Shown in pieces: positions 53,202-62,459 of a stretch of DNA of 64,000 nt. Position 1 is the stretch's first letter, and each line of letters starts with the position of its first letter. A program made the position numbers and the translations under genes. Source of the stretch: Palsa-504 sp963744575 (GTDB taxonomy: Bacteria > Actinomycetota > Actinomycetes > Streptosporangiales > Streptosporangiaceae); assembly GCA_963744575.1 (NCBI GenBank), contig CAVUUF010000024.1, forward strand, positions 248,001 to 312,000, written 5' to 3'. The notes beneath the pieces are model-generated. The model was not told the DNA's origin. It made no database searches and was given only the letters and a program-made list of their open reading frames with translations.

Positions 53202-54002
53202 TTACTGGCTGGCCGGGGCTGGAGGGCTGGGCCGGTTCAGCCAGCGGGCGCCGAGCATGTGGTTCAGGCCAGCGTAGTGGTAGTAGATGTTGGTGACGAT
53301 CTGCAGGATGACGAATGTCACCGGCCACAGCGCCCCGCCCAGGCCGGGCACGACCGAGACGGGAAGGGTGTAGGACATCACCACCCGGGCGGCGGCGTCG
53401 GTGAGCATTCCGGCCGCCCAGATCACGCTGGAGACACGCCAGATCCGCCGGAAACCGGGTTTCGCGTGCCACAGCGCCTCCCAGTCACGGACGGCGTACA
53501 TTCTCCGGCCTTCCAGCAGCGGGCGGGCGAACAGATACGCTGCTGGGCGGCGGGCGCGCACGCTGGCCAGGAACCACAGTCCCCATAGGCCGGTGATTAG
53601 CCCGTCCTTGGCCAGCAGGAACCGGGTGTCATGGGTGAAGACTGACACGGTGATGGAGATCACCATGGTGGCCAGCACGATCAGGGCTACGGAGTCGGCG
53701 CGGCGCTTGATGGCCAGCGCCCAGATCGCGCTGAGGGCGGCCAGGACCGCCCCGGCGGCGAGGGCGGCCAGGCTGGACACCCCAACCCCGCGCAGCAGGT
53801 AATAGACGGCGATCGGCGCGCCGATGTCAAACCCCAGGCCCGCCAGCTGCCGGCCAAGATGGGGGGCCGGGCCGCTCCTGAGTGAGCCGGTGTCCTGCGG
53901 CGGGGTGGCGCACGCGGTTCCCGCGCTGGCCAGGCCGTTAGCGCCTGCAGGGGTCGGGGGCGCGGTCGGCCCGGGCCGCGGCGGGCGGGACGACGCCGTC
54001 AC
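53202..54002 (-). CDS. VC0807-like integral membrane protein
   Basis: A 266-residue protein with about six membrane helices after a Pro/Ala-rich N-terminus of 50 residues. Segments include LGFDIGAPIAVYYLLRGVGVSSLAALAAGA, ALIVLATMVISITVSVFTHD and WPVTFVILQIVTNIYYHY, with the conserved RPLLEGRRMYAVRDWEALW loop. The pattern resembles VC0807-family proteins, which have no known function. It is overlapped at its start by the TetR gene (4 bases), so the regulator is the upstream cistron of a two-gene unit. Confidence 0.78.
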   Translation of the reverse strand: MTASSRPPRPGPTAPPTPAGANGLASAGTACATPPQDTGSLRSGPAPHLGRQLAGLGFDIGAPIAVYYLLRGVGVSSLAALAAGAVLAALSAIWALAIKRRADSVALIVLATMVISITVSVFTHDTRFLLAKDGLITGLWGLWFLASVRARRPAAYLFARPLLEGRRMYAVRDWEALWHAKPGFRRIWRVSSVIWAAGMLTDAAARVVMSYTLPVSVVPGLGGALWPVTFVILQIVTNIYYHYAGLNHMLGARWLNRPSPPAPASQ

Positions 54003-54610
54003 CGCTGCGCCCTGGTTGCCAGGTCGAACACGGTGACCACCTCGCGCCGGTAGGCTTCCACGTCCAAGCCGGGCCGCATGCCGAGCAGGAACGGCAGCCC
54101 ATCGACGGCGCGCTGCACCAGAGTGGCCATCACCGCCGGGTCAAAGGTGCGGAAATCTCCGGCCGCTTGGCCGGACCGGAAGATGTCCTCCAGCGGCGAT
54201 ACGGCTGCCTGCTCACTGCCGGGGTCGTAGCGGAAGCCGCCACCGAGGAAGATGTCGGTCAGTGCTTTCATCTGCTCCCGGTGGCTGTCGATGAACTCGA
54301 TGTTGCCCTCGATATAGGCCCGCAGCGCCGCGGCCGCGCTGCTCGCGCCCTGCATCCGGCGGGCCATGGAAGCACCGAGCTCAGCCAGGATGCTCCGCAC
54401 CACCTCGCCGATCAGCTCGTCCTTCCCGGCGAAGTGATAGGAGATCAGCCCCGTGCTGGACAGCCCGGCCCGCTTGGCGATCTGCGTGAACGACGCGTTG
54501 CGGTAACCCACGTCGGCAATGGTGGCGATCGCCGCGGACACGATCTGCGCCCGGCGGGCCTGCTCGGTGAATGTCCGGGCCCGCTCACCAGCGCCGCTCC
54601 TTGCTTGCAT
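53999..54610 (-). CDS. TetR-family repressor
   Basis: A 203-residue TetR regulator. N-terminal HTH (AQIVSAAIATIADVGYRNASFTQIAKRAGLSSTGLISYHFAGKDEL) and a helical ligand-binding domain ending VDGLPFLLGMRPGLDVEAYRREV. ATG at 54610. It overlaps the membrane-protein gene, a typical repressor-transporter or repressor-membrane-protein pair. The AT-rich stretch just upstream (54611-54635) is the likely promoter and self-operator. The ligand is not predictable. Confidence 0.92.
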   Translation of the reverse strand: MQARSGAGERARTFTEQARRAQIVSAAIATIADVGYRNASFTQIAKRAGLSSTGLISYHFAGKDELIGEVVRSILAELGASMARRMQGASSAAAALRAYIEGNIEFIDSHREQMKALTDIFLGGGFRYDPGSEQAAVSPLEDIFRSGQAAGDFRTFDPAVMATLVQRAVDGLPFLLGMRPGLDVEAYRREVVTVFDLATRAQR

Positions 54611-54944
54611 AAGCTAAAACTAGCACACTCAAGCAGACATTGCGTCCCAACCCGGTGCCACCAACGGCTGCCGGGGCCGTCACCACACGTGAGCAGCGGT
54701 GCGGAAGCGAACGCCCGCCACACCGCCGCTATGAGGACCGCTCCCGGCGAAGGACCGCTCACCGGACGCCAGGTGCTCGAGGGCACCGGCCGTGCTTGGC
54801 CCGCCTGCCTGTCACCTCCGAATAGGCCTGACGCGGCCGCTGGTGCACCTGGATGCCCGAATCGTGCGGGCTGCCTGGCCGGAGCCGCTTCGCGGGGAGC
54901 GCCGCTGGACCATCAGCAGACCGGTGGCACGGGGAACAGGCGCG
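54611..54944. other. No gene; probable TetR promoter at left end
   Basis: About 330 bp without a gene. The first 25 bases are AT-rich relative to the surroundings and carry the tetR promoter. The rest has no visible feature. Confidence 0.45.
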
Positions 54945-55316
54945 CTACGGCCGGGACGGCAACTGCTGCAGCGCCCAGGCGTTGCCGTCCGGGTCGCTGA
55001 AATACACGAACGAGCCCCAGGGCTGGACGTCCACCTCGCTGGCCTGCACACCGTTGGCGATGAGCTGCTGCCGGGCGGCCTCGACGTCGGCGACAACCAC
55101 CTGCACGCCCTTCTGCGAGCCCGGCGGCATCTCGGTGATCCCGGTGCCCAGCACGATCGAGCACGCCGACCCAGGCGGGGTGAGCTGCACGAACCGCAGC
55201 GCCTCGGTCACCTGGTGGTCGTGATCGGCGTGGAAGCCAACCTGGTCCACGTAGAACGCCTTGGCGCGGTCCACATCGGTCACCGGGATCGCAACGAGCT
55301 CAATCTTCCAGTCCAT
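54945..55316 (-). CDS. VOC (glyoxalase-like) protein
   Basis: A 123-residue vicinal-oxygen-chelate protein with the paired beta-alpha-beta-beta-beta modules: IELVAIPVTDVDRAKAFYVDQVGF, FVQLTPPGSACSIVLG, VQVVVADVEAARQQLIANGV and WGSFVYFSDPDGNAWALQQL. ATG at 55316. Family members include glyoxalases, antibiotic-resistance proteins and dioxygenases; the metal site cannot be tied to a reaction here. A paralogue lies at 60.9 kb. Confidence 0.88.
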   Translation of the reverse strand: MDWKIELVAIPVTDVDRAKAFYVDQVGFHADHDHQVTEALRFVQLTPPGSACSIVLGTGITEMPPGSQKGVQVVVADVEAARQQLIANGVQASEVDVQPWGSFVYFSDPDGNAWALQQLPSRP

Positions 55317-55507
55317 GCCCGCCACCGTACACAGGCCGGGGCACCTGCCCGCAGCGTCTCGCCCAGGTGAACGCCGGCGGCGGGCATGCCTGAGGCCGGA
55401 TCACGCACGGCGACGGACCCGGGCAGCGTAGGGCGCGCAAGTAGCCGCCGCTATGCTCGGCTGCTCCACCGTCAGATGACCGCTTCGGCTGTGTCCCGAA
55501 CTGGTCG

Positions 55508-55996
55508 TTATGGCGCCGGGTGGCCAGGGTGCTCGCGTAGGTCCTGGCATGCCTGCCGCACCGGCACGCCCGCCCGGCTGGCGGCGGCGCGGATGTAGGC
55601 GACCGCCGCGAACAGCGCGTACTGCCAGAAGTCGTCGGTCTGCCACCAGGCCACCTCATCAAGCAGGTCCGGTTCGGTCCCGCCATGCAGGGCTGCGGCG
55701 GCCAGCACGGCGTACTGGAGCTTCGTGTTTTCCCGGCCGCGGAAGGTGCACTCGGGCAAGAACCGTTCGCGTAGTCCCTCCAACGGCAGCGGGTCAGCCC
55801 GGCTGGCCCCGCACCAGTTCAGCGCGTCCGCGGCGAGGCGGAGGAACACCTCGCCGGGGAAGGTGTTGTCCCGCGGGTGCAGCGGCGCAAGCTCGCTCAC
55901 CAGCTCGAAGATGTCAGCATCGCGGGCGAGCCCGTCGAGCAGGACACGACGGGCGGTCATGCTGTCCTCGGGAGTGGGCCGCTTCCTGGCAGGCAT
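55508..55996 (-). CDS. Conserved hypothetical protein
   Basis: A 162-residue mostly helical protein (SMTARRVLLDGLARDADIFELVSEL, FLRLAADALNWCG, LQYAVLAAAALHGG, DFWQYALFAAVAYIRAAAS). The stretch REHPGHPAP ends it. I do not recognise the family, though similar helical proteins occur in actinomycetes. ATG at 55996 marks where the codon bias begins. It has no obvious partner. Confidence 0.65.
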   Translation of the reverse strand: MPARKRPTPEDSMTARRVLLDGLARDADIFELVSELAPLHPRDNTFPGEVFLRLAADALNWCGASRADPLPLEGLRERFLPECTFRGRENTKLQYAVLAAAALHGGTEPDLLDEVAWWQTDDFWQYALFAAVAYIRAAASRAGVPVRQACQDLREHPGHPAP

Positions 55997-56323
55997 ATCA
56001 CGACGGTAGGGCAGAACCACCGGTCGCCGGGCGGCCTTACCGGCGGATGCCCGCCGCCGGCCGGTACAGCGCAGTGCCGCCGCCTGTCCGTCACGCTGTG
56101 TCGTTGCCTTATGAGCTGCGTGACGCACGTGAACCGCCGTTCTGCGCAATCGCCGACGCCTGGCGGCGTCACCGTCGACTGACCCAGAGCTGGATGACCT
56201 GCGTGCGCCTTGCCCGGCCGCAGCCTTGTCTGTCAACCTGAATGATTCCGCGAGGTCAGGGGCTCGGCAGAGCCACCAGCCCGAGCCGCTGTCCGAGGCG
56301 GCCGACGCGAAAGGAACCCGCCC
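55997..56323. other. No gene supported
   Basis: About 330 bp. A plus-strand frame near 56095-56200 reads LPYELRDAREPPFCAIADAWRRH, which is protein-like but short and without a start. It may be a relic. Confidence 0.35.
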
Positions 56324-57067
56324 ATGCCTAACGAGGGAGCAGGCGACCCTGGCAACCGGGCAAGCACGAACGCTGACCTCGCCGGGGCCGCAGGTCCCGG
56401 CTCGGTCGATGGCCGCCACCTCCTGCTGGTCGGCGCGGGGCCTGGCCTTGGCATGGCCGTGGCACGCCGCTTCGCCGCCGGCGGCTACCGGGTGACCCTG
56501 GTGGCGCGCAGCACGGACGGCCTGCGCGACCTCGCGGCCACCCTGGCCGGTACCGGCGCCACGATCAGCACCATCGCGGCCGATGCCAGCGATCCCGATG
56601 GCCTGGGCGCCCGGATGAGGGAGCTCTATCTCGGAAATGGCGCACCGGGCGTCATCGTCTATAACGCCGTCATGGGAGCCCCGGACCGGCTGCTGAGCTC
56701 GACTGCCGCCCACCTCCAGGCGGCGTATTCAGTCGATGTCATCAGCGCCATCGTCGTCGTGCAGGTGGCCGCCCCGGCCATGCGGGCCGCCGGCTCCGGG
56801 ACCATCCTCGTCACCGGGGGCGGGTTCGCCGACCACCCGGTCCCGGCCCTGGCGACCGTTTCCCTCGGCAAGGCGGCTCTGCGGTCGGCCGCGACAATGC
56901 TCGGCGCTGACCTGGAACCGGACGGCATCCGCGTGGCCACGCTGACGATCGCCGGGCAGATAGCTGCCGGTACGTCCTTTGACCCCGAGCGCATCGCCGA
57001 ACGCTACTGGGAGGTTGTCCAGCTGGACGGTCCATGGCAGGCAGAATTCCGATTCACCGGCGAGTAG
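56324..57067 (+). CDS. SDR-fold protein lacking the catalytic Tyr
   Basis: A 247-residue protein with the SDR Rossmann fold: HLLLVGAGPGLGMAVARRFAAGGYRVTLVAR at the cofactor site, IVYNAVMGAP, and GTILVTGGGFADHP where the usual Ser would be. In the active-site YxxxK position it has VSLGKAALRSAA, so the Lys is present but the Tyr is Ser. It may be a non-canonical reductase, or bind NAD(P) without catalysing the usual reaction. A AAAGGA site precedes ATG 56324. Confidence 0.82.
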   Translation: MPNEGAGDPGNRASTNADLAGAAGPGSVDGRHLLLVGAGPGLGMAVARRFAAGGYRVTLVARSTDGLRDLAATLAGTGATISTIAADASDPDGLGARMRELYLGNGAPGVIVYNAVMGAPDRLLSSTAAHLQAAYSVDVISAIVVVQVAAPAMRAAGSGTILVTGGGFADHPVPALATVSLGKAALRSAATMLGADLEPDGIRVATLTIAGQIAAGTSFDPERIAERYWEVVQLDGPWQAEFRFTGE

Positions 57068-57118
57068 GCGATGCGGTCATGGAAGACTGATCGTGGCGTT
57101 CCCAGCCGGTGGCAGAGC

Positions 57119-57598
57119 TCAGCCAGGGAGGTCCTCCGGACGCTTTGCGGCGAGATGGCCATGCAGCAGGCCGGTGGACTGGCCGACCTCAATGAGGTAG
57201 CCGTCCGGGTCCCGCATGTAGCAGCGGATCTCTGCTCCGCGGTCGATCGGCGGCGTCACGAACTCCGCCCCCTTCGCGTTCCACTCCTGGTAGCAGGCCT
57301 GCATGTCAGCGACCCGCAAGTTCAGGAAGATCGAGGTGGTGTTCCCGGGCTGGTAGTCGGCCACCGAGATGCCCGGCTTGTCGGGGGTGGGCGGCCCGCC
57401 GGGGTTCATGATTAACCACGAGTTGGACAGCCGGACGGTGCACGGGTTCTCCTCCAGGATGACGGTGCCGCCCAGGACGCGGGAGTAGAAGTCCCGCGAT
57501 CGCGCGACCTTGCGAACGGTGATGAACATCGCCACCAGAATGCCCTCCGCGGGCGCAGGGAAGCTGGCGAAGTCGTTGCGGGGCTGAGGGTCTGGCAT
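57119..57598 (-). CDS. VOC-family protein
   Basis: A 159-residue vicinal-oxygen-chelate protein: AMFITVRKVARSRDFYSRVLGGTVILEEN, VRLSNSWLIMNPGG, TTSIFLNLRVADMQACYQEWNAKGAEFVTPP and IRCYMRDPDGYLIEVGQSTG. The final Glu and the first-strand residues suit a metal site. ATG at 57598 with GAGAGGAGC before it. It lies convergent with the SDR gene. Confidence 0.88.
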   Translation of the reverse strand: MPDPQPRNDFASFPAPAEGILVAMFITVRKVARSRDFYSRVLGGTVILEENPCTVRLSNSWLIMNPGGPPTPDKPGISVADYQPGNTTSIFLNLRVADMQACYQEWNAKGAEFVTPPIDRGAEIRCYMRDPDGYLIEVGQSTGLLHGHLAAKRPEDLPG

Positions 57599-57852
57599 GG
57601 TTGCTCCTCTCCGGCGGCATGGGCGGACAACGGCAAGGTTCCCGGGCAGGTGCCAGTTAATGCCGGGGATGCGGCGAGGGTCAGCGTGCAGCGCCCGTAG
57701 CGCGCCAGCGCGAGGACGAACGACGTGAGGCGCGCAAAGTCCTGGCGCAGTCTCGGCTGGAAGCTCCGCCGGCGAGTGTCCGTCCCGTCCCCAGAAGGCT
57801 CGCAGTCGCGCTGGTCGCCTTCCCAGGTTTTGACTCCGGGCCGCGGTGGCCG

Positions 57853-60624
57853 CTAAAGGCGGACGACCGCTGCGCCGACGTCGGACAGCGCCGCGCGGAG
57901 CTCCTTGCGGGAGCTGACCCCGAGCTTTCCGAACACCTTGCTCAGGTGCCACTCAACCGTGCGCGGGCTGAGGAACAGCTGGGCACCGATCTCCGGGTTC
58001 GTCTGCCCGCCGGCAGCCAGGCGCGCGACCTGCACCTCCTGCGGGGTCAGCTCCTCGAGCGTCTCGACCGTGCGCTTGCGCACTGTCTCGCCGGTGGCCA
58101 GCAGCTCGCGGCGGGCGCGCTCGGCGAACGCCTCCATGCCCATGCCCGCGAGCATCGCGTAAGCGACTCGCAGCTGCTCGCGAGCGTCGACGCGACGGTT
58201 CTCGCGCCGCAGCCATTCGCCGTACAGGAGGTGCGCGCGGGCCAGCGTCGCGCGGGTTTTGATGTGCGACAGCCGTTCGACTGCCTCCCGGTAGAGCCGC
58301 TCGGCCGTGCCCCCGTCGGCCAGCATCGCCGCCGCGCGCGCGTGGGTCCCGAGTGCCCAGTCCGTGCCGGCGGCATACGTGATCTCAGCGAGCTGGGTGA
58401 GCGGGCCGGTCGCGCGCTCCGCCTGGCCGCTGCGCGCGGCGGCCTCGATCAGCTCCGCCAGCAGCAAGATCGAGGGCCCCAGCCCGCGCGCGGCCTCGGC
58501 GGCCTGCTCAGCCGCGGCCAGGGCATCCTGGTATCGGCCGAGCCCGTTATAGCGAATCGCGCTGCCCCAGTCGTTGGCGGCGAGCCAGAGCCCCTCGCCG
58601 CGTCGCAGCACATCCTCCCGGCGCCCCTCGATGAGCGCCAGCGCCTCGGCGTCCCGTCCCCGCCAGTTCGCCAGCACGATCGAGGTGCGCAGCGTCAGGT
58701 GACTACCGGTGGCCTCGACGACGGCGTCCGACTCGGCGGCCAGCGACATGGCCACCCCGATCCTGCCTGCGAACAGCTCGACGAGCACGCGGTCGGTGAG
58801 CGCGACGGGCAGCGCGGAGAACGCGCCGGCGCGGCGCGCGACATCGAGATGGCGCGCGGTGAGCTCGTCCCACGCCCCATCATCGGCCAGCGCCCGGGCG
58901 ATGCGGCAGGCCAGCCACAGCCAGCGCAGCTCGTCCTCCTCAGAGAGCGGCTCGTCCCGGAAGGCGCGCAGCGCGAGCTTCAACGCCGGCGCCCCCGCGA
59001 CGTAGCCCTCGCGGGTGAGCAGGGCGAGCCCGTCGAGCAGCAGATCGCAGGCGCGCGTGGAGGGCTCCCAGCCGGCGGCCAGAACGGCCGCGGCAACCTC
59101 GCCCTCATCGCCCCCGCGCACCAGGCGGTCGGCGGAGAGCGCAGCCGCGAACGCCTCGAGGTATGTCTCGCGGGCGAGCCTCGGATCCAGTGGCTCGAGC
59201 CGCCTGGCCGCCTGCAGCAGCAGGGGAGGAGCGTCGCGGCCGCGTGTCATCGCGAACGTGATCTGCGCGTGCAGCAGCTGCGCGCGGGCTCGCTCGTGCT
59301 CGTCCAGCGGCCCCGCCTGCGCCATCGCCAGCAGCCGGAGCGCCGCATCGGGCGCGCCAGCGTGGTGCTTGCCCTGGGCAGCGAGCAGCGCACGCTGCGC
59401 CCGGCGCCTCAGATCGGGCGTCAGCTCGACAGCTCGCTCGTGAAATGCCGCCCCCGCCGCCAGGCCGCCGCGCGCCCGTGCCCGCCCGGCCGAACGCTCC
59501 AGCTCGGCGGCGACGTCCTCGTCGAGCCCGGCTGCCGCCTGCGCGTGGTGCCAGGCGCGGCGATCCGGGTCGGCGCCGGCATCGGTGGCCTCGGCGAGCG
59601 CGCGGTGCACGCGCCGGCGCTCCTCCGGCGCGCCAGCGCGGTAGACCGCCGAACGCACGAGCGGATGACCGAAGCGCACCTGCGCGCCGAAAACAACTAG
59701 CCCCGCGGCGGCCGCCGGCGCGGCCGCGTCCGGCCCGATGCCGAGCCCGGCGGCCGCCCGCCACACCAGCACCGGATCCCCGGTCGGCTCAACCGCCGCG
59801 ACGAGAAGCAAGAGCCGCGTCGACGGCGGGAGCGGCGCCAGCCGCTCCCGGAAGCTCTGCTCGATCCGGCCCGGCACCGGCGGGCCGCCGGACAGCCCGA
59901 ACCCGCCCGCGAGCTCGGCGGGCGTCCGGCCACGTGGCAGCTCAAGCAGCGCCAGCGGGTTGCCGCGCGTCTCGGCCACGATCCGATCACGCACCCGCTT
60001 ATCGAGCGGGCCGGCGAGCGCCGTCCCGAGCAGCTCCTGCGCAGCGCCGTCGTCTAGCCCGCGCACGGCGAGCTCTGGCAGGCCCTCAAGATGCCGCTCG
60101 CCGCTTGGCTCGCGCACAGCGAAGACCAGCCCGACCGACTCCGCGCCGAGACGGCGCGCAACGAAGGCCAACGCCTGCGCGGAAGCCGCGTCGAGCCACT
60201 GCGCGTCGTCCGCGATGCAGATGAGCGGCCGCTTTTCCGCAATGTCTGACAGCAGACTCAGCATCGCCAGGCCGACAAGGAACCGGCCGGGCGCGTCGCC
60301 GTCGCGCAAACCGAACGCAGTGCCAAGCGCAGCGCGCTGCGGGCCGGGAAGGCGCTCCAGACGATGCAAGAACGGTGCGCACAGCTGCTGCAACCCCGCG
60401 TACGCGAGCTCCATCTCCGACTCGACGCCGACCGCCCGGGCAATGCTGCACCCGGGCGCACGCTGCACCAGATACTCCAGCAGCGCACTTTTGCCGACCC
60501 CCGCTTCCCCGCGCAGCACCAGCGCCCGGCTCGGACCCGCGCGCACACTCGCTACCAGCTGGTCCAGCGCCGCGCACTCGGTGCGCCGGCTAAGCAGCCG
60601 CCGCGCTGAAACCGGAGCCGACAT
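57853..60624 (-). CDS. LuxR-family ATP-dependent regulator (LAL type)
   Basis: A 923-residue large ATP-binding LuxR-type regulator. Residues 15-180 are an AAA-like NTPase: RTECAALDQLVAS, Walker A LRGEAGVGKSALL and Walker B ICIADDAQWLDAASAQALAF. A long tetratricopeptide-like middle follows, then a C-terminal LuxR HTH (LTPQEVQVARLAAGGQTNPEIGAQLFLSPRTVEWHLSKVFGKLGVSSRKELRA). Such proteins activate antibiotic or catabolic genes in response to a small ligand and ATP. ATG at 60624 is preferred; a GTG at 60633 is possible. It is divergent from the VOC-hydrolase-DUF4331 gene run, its likely target. Confidence 0.93.
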   Translation of the reverse strand: MSAPVSARRLLSRRTECAALDQLVASVRAGPSRALVLRGEAGVGKSALLEYLVQRAPGCSIARAVGVESEMELAYAGLQQLCAPFLHRLERLPGPQRAALGTAFGLRDGDAPGRFLVGLAMLSLLSDIAEKRPLICIADDAQWLDAASAQALAFVARRLGAESVGLVFAVREPSGERHLEGLPELAVRGLDDGAAQELLGTALAGPLDKRVRDRIVAETRGNPLALLELPRGRTPAELAGGFGLSGGPPVPGRIEQSFRERLAPLPPSTRLLLLVAAVEPTGDPVLVWRAAAGLGIGPDAAAPAAAAGLVVFGAQVRFGHPLVRSAVYRAGAPEERRRVHRALAEATDAGADPDRRAWHHAQAAAGLDEDVAAELERSAGRARARGGLAAGAAFHERAVELTPDLRRRAQRALLAAQGKHHAGAPDAALRLLAMAQAGPLDEHERARAQLLHAQITFAMTRGRDAPPLLLQAARRLEPLDPRLARETYLEAFAAALSADRLVRGGDEGEVAAAVLAAGWEPSTRACDLLLDGLALLTREGYVAGAPALKLALRAFRDEPLSEEDELRWLWLACRIARALADDGAWDELTARHLDVARRAGAFSALPVALTDRVLVELFAGRIGVAMSLAAESDAVVEATGSHLTLRTSIVLANWRGRDAEALALIEGRREDVLRRGEGLWLAANDWGSAIRYNGLGRYQDALAAAEQAAEAARGLGPSILLLAELIEAAARSGQAERATGPLTQLAEITYAAGTDWALGTHARAAAMLADGGTAERLYREAVERLSHIKTRATLARAHLLYGEWLRRENRRVDAREQLRVAYAMLAGMGMEAFAERARRELLATGETVRKRTVETLEELTPQEVQVARLAAGGQTNPEIGAQLFLSPRTVEWHLSKVFGKLGVSSRKELRAALSDVGAAVVRL

Positions 60625-60857
60625 TGCCACCAACCGAGCTCATCCACCGAGCCTAGGAACGGCGTCTCGCGTTGGCAACCTCGGCCCTGTGGACCCGTGT
60701 CCCCCGGGATCGGGCACCCCGGGGGTCTGCTCCAGGGACCTTACCGGGTGCGACGGGCAGGCGCGGAGATCACCGTTGATGACATCACCAATACCAAGAC
60801 CCATTGAGGTCTTCCGAAAGCAAGCGTCATGCAAGCAACACAACCCAGGAGGCAGCC

Positions 60858-61529
60858 ATGAGCGCCACCGAAGTACACAACGCCAGCCGCGACGCGGCCG
60901 CGGGCAATGTCGACATGCACCTCGAGGTCGAGATCATCCCCGTATCCGACGTCGACCGATCCAAGGAATTCTACCAGCGCCTGGGCTGGAGGCTCGACGA
61001 TGACGTCGCCCCGCTGGACGGCCTTCGCATCGTCCAGCTCACCCCTCCGGGCTCGGGTGCCTCCGTCACATTCGGCACGGGACTCACGGCGGCTGCACCC
61101 GGCTCGGCCGGGGGAGGGCTGATCGTCTCCGACATCGAAGCGGCCCATCACGAACTCGCCGGCCGTGGCCTCGACGTCAGCGAGATCTGGCACGGCCCGC
61201 CGTTCCCGCCCGAGGCCCGGCAGCCCGGCCCCGACCCCGACCGCACCAGCTACGGGTCGTTCTGCTCCTTCAACGATCCCGACGGCAATACCTGGCTGGT
61301 CCAGGAGGTAACGACGCGGCTCCCCGGCCGGATCGCCGCCGACACGGCATTCGCTTCTACAGCGGACCTGGCAAGCGCGCTTCAGCGTGCCGAGGCCGCC
61401 CACGTCGAGCACCAGAAGCGCACCGGGCGGTCACACCTTCTCCACCGGTCAGCCCAGGACAGGAACTGGCCCTCCTGGTTCGCCGCCTACATGGTGGCAG
61501 AGCAGGCCGGGACGGACATGCCCGCCTGA
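60858..61529 (+). CDS. VOC-family protein with C-terminal extension
   Basis: A 223-residue protein. Residues 20-150 are a VOC module (HLEVEIIPVSDVDRSKEFYQRLGWRLDDD, GLRIVQLTPPGSGASVTFGTG, SYGSFCSFNDPDGNTWLVQEVT). The last 60 residues (LASALQRAEAAHVEHQKRTG ... DRNWPSWFAAYMVAEQAG) form a separate helical end not found in the short VOC protein at 54.9 kb. An AGGAGG site precedes ATG 60858. It is the first gene of a plus-strand run that includes a hydrolase and DUF4331. Confidence 0.88.
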   Translation: MSATEVHNASRDAAAGNVDMHLEVEIIPVSDVDRSKEFYQRLGWRLDDDVAPLDGLRIVQLTPPGSGASVTFGTGLTAAAPGSAGGGLIVSDIEAAHHELAGRGLDVSEIWHGPPFPPEARQPGPDPDRTSYGSFCSFNDPDGNTWLVQEVTTRLPGRIAADTAFASTADLASALQRAEAAHVEHQKRTGRSHLLHRSAQDRNWPSWFAAYMVAEQAGTDMPA

Positions 61530-61572
61530 CCGATTTTGCGGTAACAGGCCGATCGCTGAATGGAGCGCTTCC

Positions 61573-62406
61573 ATGCCATTTGTCAAAGTCGGAACTGAGA
61601 ACAGCGCCGACATCGAGATCTACTACGAGGATCATGGCGGCGGCCAGCCCGTCGTGCTGATCCACGGCTACCCGCTCAGCGGCCGCGCCTGGGACAAACA
61701 GGTCCCGGCCCTGCTGGAGGCCGGGCACCGGGTCATCACCTACGACCGGCGCGGGTTCGGCAAGTCCAGCCAGCCGGCCTCCGGGTATGACTACGACACC
61801 TTCGCCGCCGACCTGGCTGCTTTGCTCGAGAACCTGGACCTGTCTGACGCCGTGCTGGTGGGGCACTCGATGGGCACCGGCGAGGTCACACGCTACCTAG
61901 GCCGCTACGGGTCGGCGCGGGTGGCCAAGGGCGTGCTCGTCTCCCCGATCCCGCCCTACCTGAAGCAGGCCGACGACAACCCCGACGGGGTGCCGCAGAG
62001 CCTGTTCGACGGGTTCGCCCAGGCCGCCCGGGCCGATACCCCGGCCTGGATGAAGGGATTCCTGGACACCTTCTACAACATCGACACCCTCCGCGGCACC
62101 CTGGTCAGCGACCAGGCCTACCAGGCCAGCTGGAACCTCGCCGTCACCGCCTCGGCCACCGCCGCGGTGGCCTGCATCGGCACCTGGACCACCGACTTCC
62201 GCGACGACCTGCCCAAGATCGACGTGCCCATGCTGGTCATCCACGGCGACACGGACCAGGTGCTGCCGCTGGACAAGACCGGCCAGCGCCTGCCCGGCCT
62301 GATCAAGGACGCGGAACTCGTCGTGGTCGAGGGCGCCCCGCACGCCATCGCCTGGACACACGCCGGTCAGGTCAACACCGCCCTGCTCGGCTTCCTGCGC
62401 ACCTGA
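61573..62406 (+). CDS. Alpha/beta hydrolase (chloroperoxidase-like)
   Basis: A 277-residue hydrolase of the cofactor-free haloperoxidase type. Oxyanion turn VVLIHGYPLSGRAWD, VITYDRRGFGKSSQP, nucleophile VLVGHSMGTGEV (Ser), acid VIHGDTDQVLPLD, and His in EGAPHAIAWTH. The PHAIAWTH end is typical of that family. ATG at 61573. It follows the VOC gene by 43 bases and is co-directional with DUF4331, so an operon is likely. Confidence 0.92.
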   Translation: MPFVKVGTENSADIEIYYEDHGGGQPVVLIHGYPLSGRAWDKQVPALLEAGHRVITYDRRGFGKSSQPASGYDYDTFAADLAALLENLDLSDAVLVGHSMGTGEVTRYLGRYGSARVAKGVLVSPIPPYLKQADDNPDGVPQSLFDGFAQAARADTPAWMKGFLDTFYNIDTLRGTLVSDQAYQASWNLAVTASATAAVACIGTWTTDFRDDLPKIDVPMLVIHGDTDQVLPLDKTGQRLPGLIKDAELVVVEGAPHAIAWTHAGQVNTALLGFLRT

Positions 62407-62459
62407 CCCCCGGCCACCCAAAGCCGCCGGTTCCCGCCATCACCACCAAAGGAGTCACC

